64,000 bases of DNA from JAJXZP01 sp963787185 (lineage in GTDB: Bacteria > Spirochaetota > Spirochaetia > Treponematales > Rectinemataceae): contig CAWBCC010000017.1 in NCBI GenBank assembly GCA_963787185.1, positions 62,001 to 126,000 on the forward strand, written 5' to 3'. Shown here piece by piece: positions 16,667-25,738 of this stretch (position 1 is its first letter; every line of letters starts with the position of its first letter). Under the pieces are notes generated by a model that was not told the DNA's origin, did no database searches, and saw only the letters and a program-made list of their open reading frames with translations. The position numbers and the translations under genes are program-made.

Positions 16667-17260
16667 TCAATCTTCCTCGAAGAGCCTGCTCGGGTCGATC
16701 ACGAAGCCTTCGAGGACGGCCGAGGCGATGGGCCGGTAGTCGCGGTCGGGGTCCCTGAGCTCCCCCTCGTCGAATCTGCCGTCTTTCGTCCGCCGATAGA
16801 CGCAGAGCCACTTGCCCGCCGGGTCGGCCACCCAGTATTCCCTGACGCCCGCTCTTTCGTAGAGGTCGAACTTTTCCCTCTGATCCTTTTTCGAGGTCGA
16901 AGGGGAGAGCACTTCCAGGGCCAGGTCGGGCGCGCCCCTGGCGCCGGCTCGGGTGAGCTTGGAGCGGTCGCAGTAAACCACGACGTCGGGCTGAACCACG
17001 CAGTCGACCTCGTCGTCGGGTTCGTCCGCCCGGGGCAGGAGGACGTCGAAGGGGGCTATGTAGGCCCTGCAGGGCTTGCCTTCGAGAAACACGTCGAGTC
17101 TCGCGTGAAACCAGCCGGCGATTCTCTGGTGAAAGCGGATGGGCGCGGGACTCATCGCCCAGGCCGTGCCGTCGATAAGCTCCCAGCGTTCCTCGTCGGG
17201 CCAGGTCCGATAGTGAGCGTAGGTGAAATGGGTGTTAAGGTCGACGGCGGGGTCGCCCAT
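16667..17260 (-). CDS. Uma2-family putative restriction-type endonuclease
   Basis: About 197 aa of the PD-(D/E)XK superfamily (formerly DUF820). The catalytic pieces are visible: EDGT-type block ELIDGTAWAMSP near residue 29, QPDVVVYC near 98, and DLALEVLSPSTSKKDQREK near 118 giving D, E and K. The C-terminal strand REYWVADPAGKWLCVYRR is typical. ATG at 17260 is 10 nt from GGAGG; an alternative ATG at 17269 is too close to it. Uma2 proteins are abundant in some phyla and their biological role is not established. Last gene of the strand block that starts at hrpB. Confidence 0.85.
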   Translation of the reverse strand: MGDPAVDLNTHFTYAHYRTWPDEERWELIDGTAWAMSPAPIRFHQRIAGWFHARLDVFLEGKPCRAYIAPFDVLLPRADEPDDEVDCVVQPDVVVYCDRSKLTRAGARGAPDLALEVLSPSTSKKDQREKFDLYERAGVREYWVADPAGKWLCVYRRTKDGRFDEGELRDPDRDYRPIASAVLEGFVIDPSRLFEED

Positions 17261-17342
17261 GCGTTCCATGCCTCCAGTATAGCAGAAAAGCGCGCCGGTA
17301 GAGTTCTCGATTGAGAATTATCGAAGGCGACTCCCCGCCTCC

Positions 17343-17591
17343 CTACTCGCCCTCCGCCCCCTCCCTGCCACCCGACTCCCGATTGGCGCGATAGTCTTCG
17401 ATTATGTCGAGCGCGTCCTCGGCTTCTTCGTCGGGCACCGAGATGCGGATGCCTCCGGCTTCCGGAAAGAAAATCGGGTAGACGTCGAGGATGTGCTCGC
17501 CGACGATTTCGGCGTGGAGCCCCGCCGACTCGAGGATGCTTTTCACGACGAGAGCCTCGTCCTGATGCATGGTGCGAAATATGTCTGCCAC
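17343..17591 (-). CDS. DUF2007-family small signal-transducing-like protein
   Basis: 82 aa. The pattern HQDEALVVKSILESAGLHAE then IRISVPDEEAEDALDIIED is diagnostic of DUF2007 (putative prokaryotic signal-transducing proteins). The start is 9 nt downstream of the M24 peptidase stop, so it is probably co-transcribed. The C-terminal tail (Gly/Glu-rich) looks disordered. Function unknown. Confidence 0.8.
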   Translation of the reverse strand: MADIFRTMHQDEALVVKSILESAGLHAEIVGEHILDVYPIFFPEAGGIRISVPDEEAEDALDIIEDYRANRESGGREGAEGE

Positions 17592-17600
17592 AGAAGGCTC

Positions 17601-18992
17601 CTATGCGCGATGCGATTCTATGGCCGCGAGGGATTTGTCGAAGGCGGGTCCCAGGCGGCGCGCGCCCGTGGCGGTGACGAGCCAGTCCTCTTCGTTGCGC
17701 ACTCCTCCGGCTTCCATCCAGGGCTCGAGCCTGTCGTAGGCGATGAACTCGGCGAGCCGGCGCTCGGCCTTCCATTGGGCCATGAGCTCGGGGATGAAGT
17801 AGAGCCCGGGTTCGACCGAATGCACCATGCCGGTTTTGAGGGGTTTGGCGAGCCTGAGCGAGGCCAGGCCGAACTGGGCGCTGCGGGGAAGGCCGTCGTA
17901 GCCGACGCGGTCTTCGCCGTAGCATTCCATGTCGTGGACGTCGAGCCCGATCATGTGCCCGATCCCGTGCGGATAGAAGAGGGCGTGGGCCCCCGCGGCG
18001 ACGGCCGCCTCGACCTCGCCCTTGAGGAGTCCCAGGTCCCTGAGACCGCCGGCGATCGCCCTGGCCGAAGCCAGATGGACATCGAGGAAGTCGACGCCGG
18101 GGGCGAGCGCGGCGCAGGCGGCCGCGTGGGCGGCCATGACGATGTCGTACATCGCGTGCTGCCGCTCGTCGAAGCGCTTGCCTATGGGAAAGGTCGTCGT
18201 GAGATCGCCCGCGTAGCCGGAGGGAGCCTCGGCGCCGGCGTCGAGGAGGAAGAGGCCGCCCGCGGCCAGGCTGCGTCCGTAGCTGTGATTGTGGAGCGTG
18301 GCTCCCTTCGTCGTGGCTATGACGGGAAAGGCCAGGGCCCCTCCCGAAGCCAGGGCCACCTGGGTGACTCTGGCCGCGATATCCGATTCGCGCATGCCGA
18401 CCCTGGAAGTGACCAGGGCGGCCTTGTGCATGTCGACCGTCACGGCGACGGCGCGTTCGAGCTCGGCTATCTCCGCTTCGGACTTGATTTCGCGCAGCTC
18501 CACCGCGGATCGAACGAGAGCGGGCGAGGCTCCGGCGTCGACCTCGGCATAGGCCTTCCCGGCGAGAGCGGCCAGCTCGGCCCGCGTCTCGGCGCGGTAG
18601 GGCGGCAGATAGAGGAGACGCCCCGGACCGGCCGCGGCGGCGTCCTCGGCCAGGGCGGCGCGGCCGCGGGTTTCGGACAGGCCCGACCGGGCGGCGAGCT
18701 CGGCCGCGCGCGGCCGGGGGCCGGTCCAGACGATCTCGCCCATCGAAGGATCGTCGGCATACAGACGCGTCCGACCCGTCGCGAGATCGATGGAAGCCGC
18801 CAGCCCCGGCTGGGCGATGCCGACGAAGTAGAGGAAGCTGGAATCCTGCCGGAAGGGATAGGCGTTGTCGAGGTAATTCACAGGACTTTCGCCGTTTCCG
18901 ATGAGGACGACGAGTCCCTCGTGGACGCCGTGCGAGGCGAGGGCTTTTCGGAGACTCTCGCGGCGCGTCGAGTAAACCTGGGTATCGAACAT
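17601..18992 (-). CDS. Xaa-Pro aminopeptidase family (M24B) metallopeptidase
   Basis: Cleaves N-terminal residues before proline, or a related imido bond, using two metal ions. 463 aa with an N-terminal creatinase/prolidase domain (NGESPVNYLDNAYPFRQDSSF) and a C-terminal pita-bread domain. Metal ligands visible: Asp in FLLDAGAE, Asp in GDLTTTFPIG, His in PHGIGHMIGLDVHD, Glu in SVEPGLYFIPEL, and Glu in GGVRNEEDWLVT. ATG at 18992 is preferred because TAGGA lies about 10 nt upstream. Follows the HD-domain gene by 78 nt. Confidence 0.9.
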   Translation of the reverse strand: MFDTQVYSTRRESLRKALASHGVHEGLVVLIGNGESPVNYLDNAYPFRQDSSFLYFVGIAQPGLAASIDLATGRTRLYADDPSMGEIVWTGPRPRAAELAARSGLSETRGRAALAEDAAAAGPGRLLYLPPYRAETRAELAALAGKAYAEVDAGASPALVRSAVELREIKSEAEIAELERAVAVTVDMHKAALVTSRVGMRESDIAARVTQVALASGGALAFPVIATTKGATLHNHSYGRSLAAGGLFLLDAGAEAPSGYAGDLTTTFPIGKRFDERQHAMYDIVMAAHAAACAALAPGVDFLDVHLASARAIAGGLRDLGLLKGEVEAAVAAGAHALFYPHGIGHMIGLDVHDMECYGEDRVGYDGLPRSAQFGLASLRLAKPLKTGMVHSVEPGLYFIPELMAQWKAERRLAEFIAYDRLEPWMEAGGVRNEEDWLVTATGARRLGPAFDKSLAAIESHRA

Positions 18993-19070
18993 GGGAAGCA
19001 TCCTAACCCCGACCGGGACAGCCGTCAACGCGGCGAGCCGACCCGCGTCCGGCGCGGTGCGCTTCCCGGC

Positions 19071-20201
19071 TCAGCGCCGAGCGCCGCGGGGGGCTTCTTC
19101 GAGCCAGGCCCGGACGAGCTTTTTCCCGTCGGGGCCGCGCCAGGGGTTGCGGCTGTTCTTCGCCCAGGCCCGGTAGGCTGCGCAGGCTTCGTAGTAGCCG
19201 TCGGGGCCGCGAAAGGTCGAGAGATCGTCGCACTTGTAGACCTCGAGAAGAAGGGGGAAGCGCGGATCGTCTATGATCCCGTCGAGCCTGTTCAGGGGCA
19301 GGCGGGGGAGGGCGGCGGGCATCATATGGTAACGGACGAGAAAGGAGACATCGTCGATGAGATCGGGCGAGAAGCCGAGGCGCGACAGGAATCGCGCGGC
19401 CACGGATCGGCCGATCTCGGCGTGCCTGTCGAAGCGCCTACCGTCCGCGGCGCTGGCCGCGGGCTTCCCGATATCGTGGAGAAGCAGCGCGAGCGAAAGC
19501 CGGAGCGAGGGGAGTTTGCGGTAGCGGAAGGTCTCCATCGTGTGAGTCCAGGCGTCGCCTTCGGGGTGGTGATCCTTGGACTGTCCCAGACCGGAAAGCC
19601 CCGCGAGCTCGGGCCAGTACTCTCCCACGAAGCCCGAGCGCAGAAGCAGGTCGAAGGCCCGAGCGGGATTCGGGCCCGTGAGAATCAGCGCCAGGAGGTC
19701 GCGCTGCGCCGCGACGGGGAAGTTCCTGGGAAGGGGAAGGCCGGTGCCCGCCGGAAGTTCGTAGGGCTGCCTGGCGAGGAGGACGGCGGCCTGGAAGAGC
19801 TGATCCTCGGGCGGCGCCGGCCGCATGGGAGCGAGAATCTCGCGGAGACTCGGGTAGACCCCCTTGGGGTCCAGGTAGACGTCGCGGCTCCGGTCGAGCA
19901 GGAGGTCGAGAGGGGCGAAGACCGCGGCCTCGGCCGCCGCAGGCCCGTCGGCGCAGCGGATATACAGGGTCCGCGGTCCGAACTCCGCGTCTTCGGCCGG
20001 CGATTCCAGGGCGGCGTCGGCATAGGGCAGTCCGGGGTAGCGAAGATCGCCGAAGCTCCTGGCCAGGTCGACCAGGGAACAATCCGCCAGAAAGAAGCGA
20101 ATCGAGGCGGCGCGAAAACCCCGATAGGCGTCCAGCGCCGTGAACGAGGCCTCGTAGATCGGGAGACCCGAGGCGGCGAACGCGGCGAGAGGATTGTCCA
20201 T
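19071..20201 (-). CDS. HD-domain protein related to CCA-adding enzymes, with degenerate NTase domain
   Basis: 376 aa. The C-terminal half has the HD hydrolase pattern of bacterial tRNA nucleotidyltransferases: HHPEGDAWTHTMET near residue 212, SLALLLHDIGKPA near 235, then DRHAEIGRSVAARFLSRL. The N-terminal 150 residues occupy the place of the nucleotidyltransferase domain but lack the expected GG..RD and DXD motifs, so polymerase activity is doubtful. Possibly a phosphohydrolase or diverged family member. It starts 17 nt after hrpB, without a strong ribosome site. Confidence 0.7.
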   Translation of the reverse strand: MDNPLAAFAASGLPIYEASFTALDAYRGFRAASIRFFLADCSLVDLARSFGDLRYPGLPYADAALESPAEDAEFGPRTLYIRCADGPAAAEAAVFAPLDLLLDRSRDVYLDPKGVYPSLREILAPMRPAPPEDQLFQAAVLLARQPYELPAGTGLPLPRNFPVAAQRDLLALILTGPNPARAFDLLLRSGFVGEYWPELAGLSGLGQSKDHHPEGDAWTHTMETFRYRKLPSLRLSLALLLHDIGKPAASAADGRRFDRHAEIGRSVAARFLSRLGFSPDLIDDVSFLVRYHMMPAALPRLPLNRLDGIIDDPRFPLLLEVYKCDDLSTFRGPDGYYEACAAYRAWAKNSRNPWRGPDGKKLVRAWLEEAPRGARR

Positions 20202-20218
20202 GATTGACTCTAAGATAA

Positions 20219-22720
20219 CTAGGGCCGGCCCCTTGGTAAACCCGTTGACCCGAAGACCGCCGGATCCTCCGGCCAGGCGTGCTTGGGGTACCGTCCTCGG
20301 AGCTCCTTGCGCACCTCGGCCCAGGAGCCTCGCCAGAAGCCCGGGAGGTCGGAGGTCACCTGGAGGGGGCGTCCTGCCGGCGAAAGAAGCTTGAGCACGA
20401 TGGGGACGCCGCCGGCCGTCGGATGTCTGTCGAGGCCGAAGAAGTCCTGAACCTTCGACTCGACGAAGGGCGCCGAGTCCGCGGCGTAGTGTATGGGGCG
20501 TGAAATGCCTGAAGGCAGGCGGAGCTTGGCGGGCGCCTCCCTTTCGAGCTCGGCCCCGAGCCGGAAGGGCACGAGGGCCTCCAGTGCCTGCCGGAGCGAC
20601 TCGCCGCCCAGGACCGTGCCCGGCCCCCGCTCGACGAAGGGCAGAAGCCACTCGCGCAGTCCCGCGACGAGGGCGGCATCGTCGAAGCGGAGACCTCCCC
20701 CGGACTCGGCGGCGGCTTCGTCCCCGGCAGTGCGCCCGGTCCGGCGGGCCGCCCACCAGCGCAGCTTCTGCAGAAACTCGGCTGCGCCTCCTTCCTCCCA
20801 GGGGAGAAGGCCGAGACCCTCGGCTTCGATCCGCGCGGCGAGGGCCTCCCCGACTTCCTCCTTGGACAAGGCGCCGATAGCGGTCTCGGACAGTATTATG
20901 GTCCCGGCCCGTCTGATCCGGCGAGCCTTGTAGCGCATCCGAGTCCATTCGAGCTCGATGTCCTCGCTCGTCACGGGCGAGAGAGCGGCGAGCGCCTCCT
21001 CCTCGGCGAGAGGAGAGCCTGCGTACACCCGCCCGATCTCCCTGCCGGCGTCGGCGTCCACCGCCACGATCCACGAGGACTCCGCGAGCCTCCCCCGAGC
21101 GGCGAGGAGCCGCCCGGAGACCAGCTTGAAGGGAGCCGATTCGGGGCGGTGCGAGGCGTCCCGAGACTCCTGTCTCTTGGCGATCCGGTCCGGAAAGGCC
21201 GCGGCGAGGAGGGGGCCCGCGTCCGAGCTCCGCGGCCTTTCCGCGGGGGCGATATCCGCCGCTCGCGCGAGGCGGCGGGCCTCGGCCATGGTCCGCGCGA
21301 GCTCGCTCCCGCCCGACGCGAGGCGCTCGAGACCGAGCTCCAGGTCGCCCCCCGAGTCGGCCGGGCCGGAGCTCTCCCGCTCGGAGAGGAGGGCGGCGAG
21401 CATGCAGGCCTCCCAGCCGCGCCCCGCCTCGGCGCCGCGCAGGACCAGGGCCGCCAGGCGAGTCTCGGTGCCGAGAGTCGCCATCTTTCTGCCGAAGGCG
21501 CTCAAGTCTCCGCCGGGCTCGAAGGCCCCGAGCTCCGCGAGGAGCTCGAGCCCCGCTTCCCAGGCGGAGGCGGGCGGCGCGTCGAGCCAGGGCAGATCTT
21601 CGCGCTCGCGCGCGCCCCAGAGCCTGGATTCGAGTACGAGACCCGAAAGCTCGGAGCGCAGTATCCCGGCTTCCGTGCGGAGCGGAAGCTGTTCCGGGGC
21701 GGGCCAGGCGCGGACGCAGAGCCCCGGCCCCAGACGGCCCGCCCGCCCGCGGCGCTGGTCGGCCCTGTCGCGGGCTTCGCGCTCGGTCACGAGTCGATTG
21801 AGGCCCGAACGCGCGTGGAAGCGCGAGAGTCGGGCGAGCCCCGAATCGAGCACGGCCCCGATGCGCGGCACCGTGAGGCTGGTCTCGGCCAGACTCGTCG
21901 CGAGCACGATGCGCCGGCCCTCGTCGGGGCGCGGCGCGATCACTCGGCGCTGCGCCCCGAGCGGCAGCGAGCCGTGGAGTACCGCGATGTCGATTCCGCA
22001 GCCCGAGAGGGCTCGGGCACAGCGCCCGATCTCCGCCGCCCCGGGCAGAAAGACGAGGATGTCGCCGGCCCCGCGGTCGTCCCGGAGCTCGGCCGCCAGA
22101 TCCCGGGCGAGGGCCGCCAGCCCGTCTTCGAAGCCCGGACCGTCGGCCAGCGGCGCGTGACGCGTCCTCACGGGGTGGACCCGCCCCGGCACCTCGACGA
22201 CCGGCGAGCCGAGTCGGGAAGCGACGCGCTCGGTGTCGAGCGTCGCCGACATGACGAGGACGGCCAGGTCGGGTCTCAGCGCGCGCGCCTCCAGCGCGAG
22301 GGCCAGTCCGAGGTCGGCCTGCAGCGAGCGCTCGTGGAACTCGTCGAAGACGAGGAGCCCCACGCCCGAAAGGGAGGGATCGTCCTGGATCATGCGGACG
22401 AACACTCCCTCGGTCATCGTCAGGATCCGCGTTGCGGGGGAGCTTTTCGAGTCGGAACGAACGCGGTAGCCCGCGAGACCGCCGACCTTCGTGCCCGTGA
22501 GCTCGGCGATGCGCTCCGCGGCGGCCACGGCGGCCACACGGCGCGGTTCGAGCACCAGAATCCTTCCCTCGATCCGGTCGAGGAGGCCCGGCGGCACGAG
22601 GCTCGTCTTGCCGGCCCCCGGCTCGGCCGCGAGGACGAGGGCCCCGCTCTCGCCTATGCGGGCGGCTATCTCGGGGAGGAAGGCTTCGATCGGCAGGCCC
22701 GTGTGCTGAAGTTCGATCAC
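20219..22720 (-). CDS. hrpB: ATP-dependent helicase HrpB
   Basis: DEAH-box RNA-type helicase, 833 aa, usual length. Motifs: LAAEPGAGKTSLVPPGLL (I), LEPRRVAAVAAAERI (Ia), LLVFDEFHERS (II), VMSATLDTERVA (III), ILVFLPGAAEIGRCARAL (IV), ATSLAETSLTVPRIG (V), DQRRGRAGRLGPG (VI). The HrpB-specific C-terminal region ends in GGVPIVLKLLSPAGRPLQ then TSDLPGFWRGSWAEVRKELR, which is diagnostic. Physiological role in most bacteria is unclear. First gene of a leftward block; the 66-bp gap to the divergent gene at 22787 holds both promoters. Confidence 0.93.
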   Translation of the reverse strand: MIELQHTGLPIEAFLPEIAARIGESGALVLAAEPGAGKTSLVPPGLLDRIEGRILVLEPRRVAAVAAAERIAELTGTKVGGLAGYRVRSDSKSSPATRILTMTEGVFVRMIQDDPSLSGVGLLVFDEFHERSLQADLGLALALEARALRPDLAVLVMSATLDTERVASRLGSPVVEVPGRVHPVRTRHAPLADGPGFEDGLAALARDLAAELRDDRGAGDILVFLPGAAEIGRCARALSGCGIDIAVLHGSLPLGAQRRVIAPRPDEGRRIVLATSLAETSLTVPRIGAVLDSGLARLSRFHARSGLNRLVTEREARDRADQRRGRAGRLGPGLCVRAWPAPEQLPLRTEAGILRSELSGLVLESRLWGAREREDLPWLDAPPASAWEAGLELLAELGAFEPGGDLSAFGRKMATLGTETRLAALVLRGAEAGRGWEACMLAALLSERESSGPADSGGDLELGLERLASGGSELARTMAEARRLARAADIAPAERPRSSDAGPLLAAAFPDRIAKRQESRDASHRPESAPFKLVSGRLLAARGRLAESSWIVAVDADAGREIGRVYAGSPLAEEEALAALSPVTSEDIELEWTRMRYKARRIRRAGTIILSETAIGALSKEEVGEALAARIEAEGLGLLPWEEGGAAEFLQKLRWWAARRTGRTAGDEAAAESGGGLRFDDAALVAGLREWLLPFVERGPGTVLGGESLRQALEALVPFRLGAELEREAPAKLRLPSGISRPIHYAADSAPFVESKVQDFFGLDRHPTAGGVPIVLKLLSPAGRPLQVTSDLPGFWRGSWAEVRKELRGRYPKHAWPEDPAVFGSTGLPRGRP

Positions 22721-22786
22721 GGGCCGAGTCTATGACGGTATGCGGCTCTTTGACCATGAGCCCGCATTGCCCCGCCCGGACGCCTC

Positions 22787-23572
22787 GTGCATACTGCAGG
22801 CGTGAGAAACGCCAAAGCCGCCCCGCCCCGTGGCGAGCCTGTCTGGGCTGCCGAACGCGCGGGCATCAATCTGTACTCGGAGCACAGTCTCCATGCGCGG
22901 CTCAAGGAGCTCCTCGCGGAGCCCGGCGACCGGCTCGAAGTCGCCGTCGAGGGGAGGGTCGTCGATCTCGTGAAGGCCGGCGGCGAACTCGTCGAGGTCC
23001 AGACTTCGAACCTGGCCAAGATCGTACCCAAGGTCCTTGCGCTCGCGGCCGCGGGGCGCCGGGTGCGCGTGGTCCACCCGATAGCCGCCGAGACCATGAT
23101 ACGCCGCCTCGATCCTCTGACCGAGGAGCTCCTGTCCGTGCGCAAAAGCCCCAAGCGCGGCGACATCTGGTCGCTCTTCGACGAGCTCGTGCGGGCGCCC
23201 GGCCTTATCGCCGCGCCCAACGTGGCCGTCGAGGCTCTCATAGTCCGAAACTCCGTCGTCCGCATCCGCGACGGTTCCGGTTCCTGGCGGCGCCGCGGCG
23301 ACCGCACCGAGGACCGCCTCCTCGAAGAGATTCTCTCCTCGACCCGGCTCGAGACGCGCAAAGACTGGCTCGGTCTCATCCCCCGCGGTCTGGGCGCCCC
23401 CTGGTCCTCGGCCGCGCTCGGAGAGGCGGTAGGCATACCGGACTTCCGGGCGCGGAAGTTCCTCTACTCCCTCTGCAGGGCGGGCCTGCTCGAGGAGAGC
23501 GGCAAGGACGGGCGGCGCAAGCTCTACGTGGCCTCGCGGCGAAGCCGAAAGTCGACACCGGGCCGCGCCTGA
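22787..23572 (+). CDS. Conserved hypothetical protein, DUF8091-like, with C-terminal winged-helix-like end
   Basis: 261 aa. The N-terminal half resembles a widespread family of unknown function that looks nuclease-like (LHARLKELLAEPGDRLEVAV, then VVDLVKAGGELVEVQTSN and RVRVVHPIAAETMIRRLDP). The Asp, the Glu-Val-Gln and the preceding Val/Ile strands recall a PD-(D/E)XK core, but this is inference. The C-terminus (AVGIPDFRARKFLYSLCRAG) may be a small winged helix. Start GTG at 22787 or 22802. Seven nucleotides separate it from tcdA, so they form one transcript. Confidence 0.65.
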   Translation: MHTAGVRNAKAAPPRGEPVWAAERAGINLYSEHSLHARLKELLAEPGDRLEVAVEGRVVDLVKAGGELVEVQTSNLAKIVPKVLALAAAGRRVRVVHPIAAETMIRRLDPLTEELLSVRKSPKRGDIWSLFDELVRAPGLIAAPNVAVEALIVRNSVVRIRDGSGSWRRRGDRTEDRLLEEILSSTRLETRKDWLGLIPRGLGAPWSSAALGEAVGIPDFRARKFLYSLCRAGLLEESGKDGRRKLYVASRRSRKSTPGRA

Positions 23573-23579
23573 GGATCCC

Positions 23580-24302
23580 ATGAGTCGGGACGAAGCCTTT
23601 TCCCGGAGCGAGCTCATCCTGGGGTCCGAGGCCCTCGCGACCCTCGCCCGCAGCCGCGTCGCCGTCGTCGGCCTGGGCGGCGTGGGCTCGTTCGCCGCGG
23701 AGGCGCTCGCCCGCTCCGGGGTCGGCCGTCTCCTGCTCGTGGACTACGACCGCGTCGAGCCCTCCAACCTGAACCGGCAGATCCTCGCTCTGCGTTCGAC
23801 GCTGGGCCGTCTCAAGGTGGAGGTCATGCGCGACCGCATCCTCGACATCAATCCCATGTGCGAAGTGGCCGCCATGGCCGAACGTTTCGATGCCGCGGGC
23901 GCCGGGCGCATTCTGGCGCCGCCGCTCGAGTACGTCGTCGACGCCATCGACATGGTCTCATCCAAGATCGAGCTCGTCCTCCGCTGCCGCGAAGCGGGCA
24001 TTCCGATGATCAGCTCGATGGGCGCGGGCGACAGGCTCGACCCTTCCCTCGTCGAGCTGACCGACCTCTACGCGACTTCCGCCTGTCCCCTTGCTCGCGT
24101 CATGCGAAAGGAACTCAGGCGCCGCGGGGTCGGGACCCTTATGGTGGTCTATTCGCGCGAGGAGCCGAGGCGACGCGCGGTTCAGGAGCCGCCCGATACG
24201 GGAGGGCGGCGGAGCGTCCCGGGCAGCCTGCCCTTCGTGCCCGCCGCCGCGGGACTCCTCATCGCCTCGGCGGTGGTTCGCGACATCTTGGGCCTGGACT
24301 GA
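23580..24302 (+). CDS. tcdA: tRNA threonylcarbamoyladenosine dehydratase (TcdA/CsdL)
   Basis: E1-like enzyme that adenylates and cyclises t6A37 of tRNA to ct6A. 240 aa, ThiF/MoeB fold: ATP-binding VAVVGLGGVGSFAAEALARS near residue 28, DYDRVEPSNLNRQILA near 57 with the Arg used in ATP binding, and DAIDMVSSKIELVLRCRE near 120. The GAGDRLDPSLVELTDLYAT block and the end LPFVPAAAGLLIASAVVRD are family typical. Short intergenic gap from the preceding hypothetical gene. Confidence 0.9.
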   Translation: MSRDEAFSRSELILGSEALATLARSRVAVVGLGGVGSFAAEALARSGVGRLLLVDYDRVEPSNLNRQILALRSTLGRLKVEVMRDRILDINPMCEVAAMAERFDAAGAGRILAPPLEYVVDAIDMVSSKIELVLRCREAGIPMISSMGAGDRLDPSLVELTDLYATSACPLARVMRKELRRRGVGTLMVVYSREEPRRRAVQEPPDTGGRRSVPGSLPFVPAAAGLLIASAVVRDILGLD

Positions 24303-24308
24303 GACCGC

Positions 24309-25247
24309 CTACTTCACTTCGAGCACGATCTTCCCCCTGACCTTGCCCGCCTCGCGCGCGACGAAAGCCTCCCTCGCCTTTTCGAGGGGGAAGACGCGGT
24401 CCACCTGCGGCTTGATCGCGCCTCGCGCGACGAGATCGGACAGGCGTTTCAGCCGCTCCGTGTTTACCTGGGTGCCTTGGCCGATCGCCGTCACCCCCTG
24501 TTTCGTCGCCAGCGCGGCATCGGGAGGCCCGGACATCGAGACGAGGACGCCGCCCTTCTTGAGGGCGCCCAAGGTGCTCTTGTACAGATCGGCGCGGGTC
24601 GTCTCCAGCATCGAGTCGAAACCCTCGAGGGCGCCGAGAGCGCCCGCCTTGTCCGCGTCGAGTATCTCGTCGGCTCCGAGTTTCTTTGCGAAGGCCGCGC
24701 CCTCGCCGTGCACCGTGGTCGTGACCCGGGCGCCGAGGTGCTTTGCGAGCTGGATCGCGGCGCTGCCGATGCCGCCCGCGCCGCCGTGGATGAGGATCCT
24801 GTCGCCCGACTTGAGCTTGATATGCTCGGTGAGGGCCTGAAGCGCGCTCACGCCTATCAGCGGGAGAGAGGCCGCCTCGACGAAGCCCAGCTTCGAGGGC
24901 ATCGGCGCGAGCTGACCCGCGGAGACGGCGGCGTATTCCGCGAAGGCTCCGCTCGCCCCGGCGATGGCGCTCCCCATGCCGTAGACCCTGTCGCCTACCT
25001 TCAGGCCTTCGACTCCCGGGCCTAGCTCGACCACCACGCCGGCGAGATCCCCTCCGAGGGTCGCGGGGAATTCGAGCGGCGCCATTTCCTTCATGTAGCC
25101 GAGCCTGACCATCGAGTCGACCGGGTTGAGACTCGCGGCGTGAACCTCGACGAGAACCTGCCCCGGCCCGGCCTTCGGCTTCGGCGTGTCGCTTTTGACC
25201 TCGATGACGCTCGCGTCCCCGTAACCTTCGATCCGTACAGCTTTCAT
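24309..25247 (-). CDS. NADP-dependent quinone-oxidoreductase-like MDR protein
   Basis: Zinc-free medium-chain reductase, probably reducing quinones or alpha,beta-unsaturated carbonyls with NADPH. 312 aa. GroES-like N-domain with VHAASLNPVDSMVRLGYM and GGDLAGVVVELGPGVEGLKV; Rossmann domain with ILIHGGAGGIGSAAIQLAKH near residue 142. No zinc cysteines. ATG at 25247 has GGAGG 5 nt upstream. Divergent from an HxlR regulator across a 100-bp AT-rich gap, the usual arrangement for such stress-inducible reductases. Confidence 0.9.
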   Translation of the reverse strand: MKAVRIEGYGDASVIEVKSDTPKPKAGPGQVLVEVHAASLNPVDSMVRLGYMKEMAPLEFPATLGGDLAGVVVELGPGVEGLKVGDRVYGMGSAIAGASGAFAEYAAVSAGQLAPMPSKLGFVEAASLPLIGVSALQALTEHIKLKSGDRILIHGGAGGIGSAAIQLAKHLGARVTTTVHGEGAAFAKKLGADEILDADKAGALGALEGFDSMLETTRADLYKSTLGALKKGGVLVSMSGPPDAALATKQGVTAIGQGTQVNTERLKRLSDLVARGAIKPQVDRVFPLEKAREAFVAREAGKVRGKIVLEVK

Positions 25248-25349
25248 AGAACCTCCGTATGTGCGGCTCATATTCAATCTTAGTAAAGAATATAAAGAAC
25301 TAAAAAAATATAAGCAACAAAATTAACCAAACCGAGGTATATTATTCAT

Positions 25350-25694
25350 ATGAAGCTTTCCGGACCCTCGGAGGAGCAGTGCCAGGCGGACATACTCAAG
25401 CTGCTCGGCGATTACACCACGCTCCGCATCGTGGATACGCTGCGCCTCAGGGAACTGCGGTTTACGGAGATAGCCCGAGCGATCGTCGATACCAACTCCG
25501 TCACCCTCACGAACCGCCTGAAGCGCCTCGAGTCCGCGGGCCTGATCGAGCGCGAGGAGGCCACCGTCGACAGGCAGTCGGTGGTCTATAGGCTGACGGA
25601 AATCGGAGCCGACCTCCTGCCGATCCTGCGCGCCATCCAGAATTTCACCCGGCGCCACCACGGTTCCATACTCCCGGCCGGAAGTGAATCATGA
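25350..25694 (+). CDS. HxlR-family transcriptional regulator
   Basis: 114 aa with a single winged helix: LGDYTTLRIVDTLRLRELRF, then SVTLTNRLKRLESAGLIERE and VVYRLTEIGADLLPIL. HxlR proteins respond to aldehydes, quinones or thiol stress; here no Cys near the N-terminus except Cys11 (EEQCQAD), which aligns with the redox-sensing Cys of some members. Divergent to the quinone-reductase-like gene, which it probably controls. Confidence 0.85.
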   Translation: MKLSGPSEEQCQADILKLLGDYTTLRIVDTLRLRELRFTEIARAIVDTNSVTLTNRLKRLESAGLIEREEATVDRQSVVYRLTEIGADLLPILRAIQNFTRRHHGSILPAGSES

Positions 25695-25738
25695 AGGTCG
25701 GAATCGTCGGCGCCGCGATCGCTAAGATGCAGGGCTAG
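25691..25738 (+). pseudogene. 16-codon stub of a Rossmann-fold gene coupled to HxlR
   Basis: ATG at 25691 overlaps the HxlR stop by 4 nt and reads MKVGIVGAAIAKMQG then TAG. This is the opening strand and glycine loop of an NAD(P)-binding protein, a frequent partner of HxlR genes. The rest has been lost, probably by deletion against the convergent HAD gene, whose stop lies inside the stub. Too short to be certain. Confidence 0.35.

Noticed and set aside
17493..20207. 904-codon plus-strand open frame
   Set aside because: Opposite the M24 peptidase and HD genes; Gly/Arg/Glu-rich with no domain.
19071..22757. 1,228-codon minus-strand frame
   Set aside because: Only its last third is the HD gene; the upstream part is the wrong frame of hrpB (Arg/Pro/Ala low complexity).
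22787..23572. Assigning the hypothetical protein as a nuclease
   Set aside because: Core resembles PD-(D/E)XK only loosely; left as unknown function.
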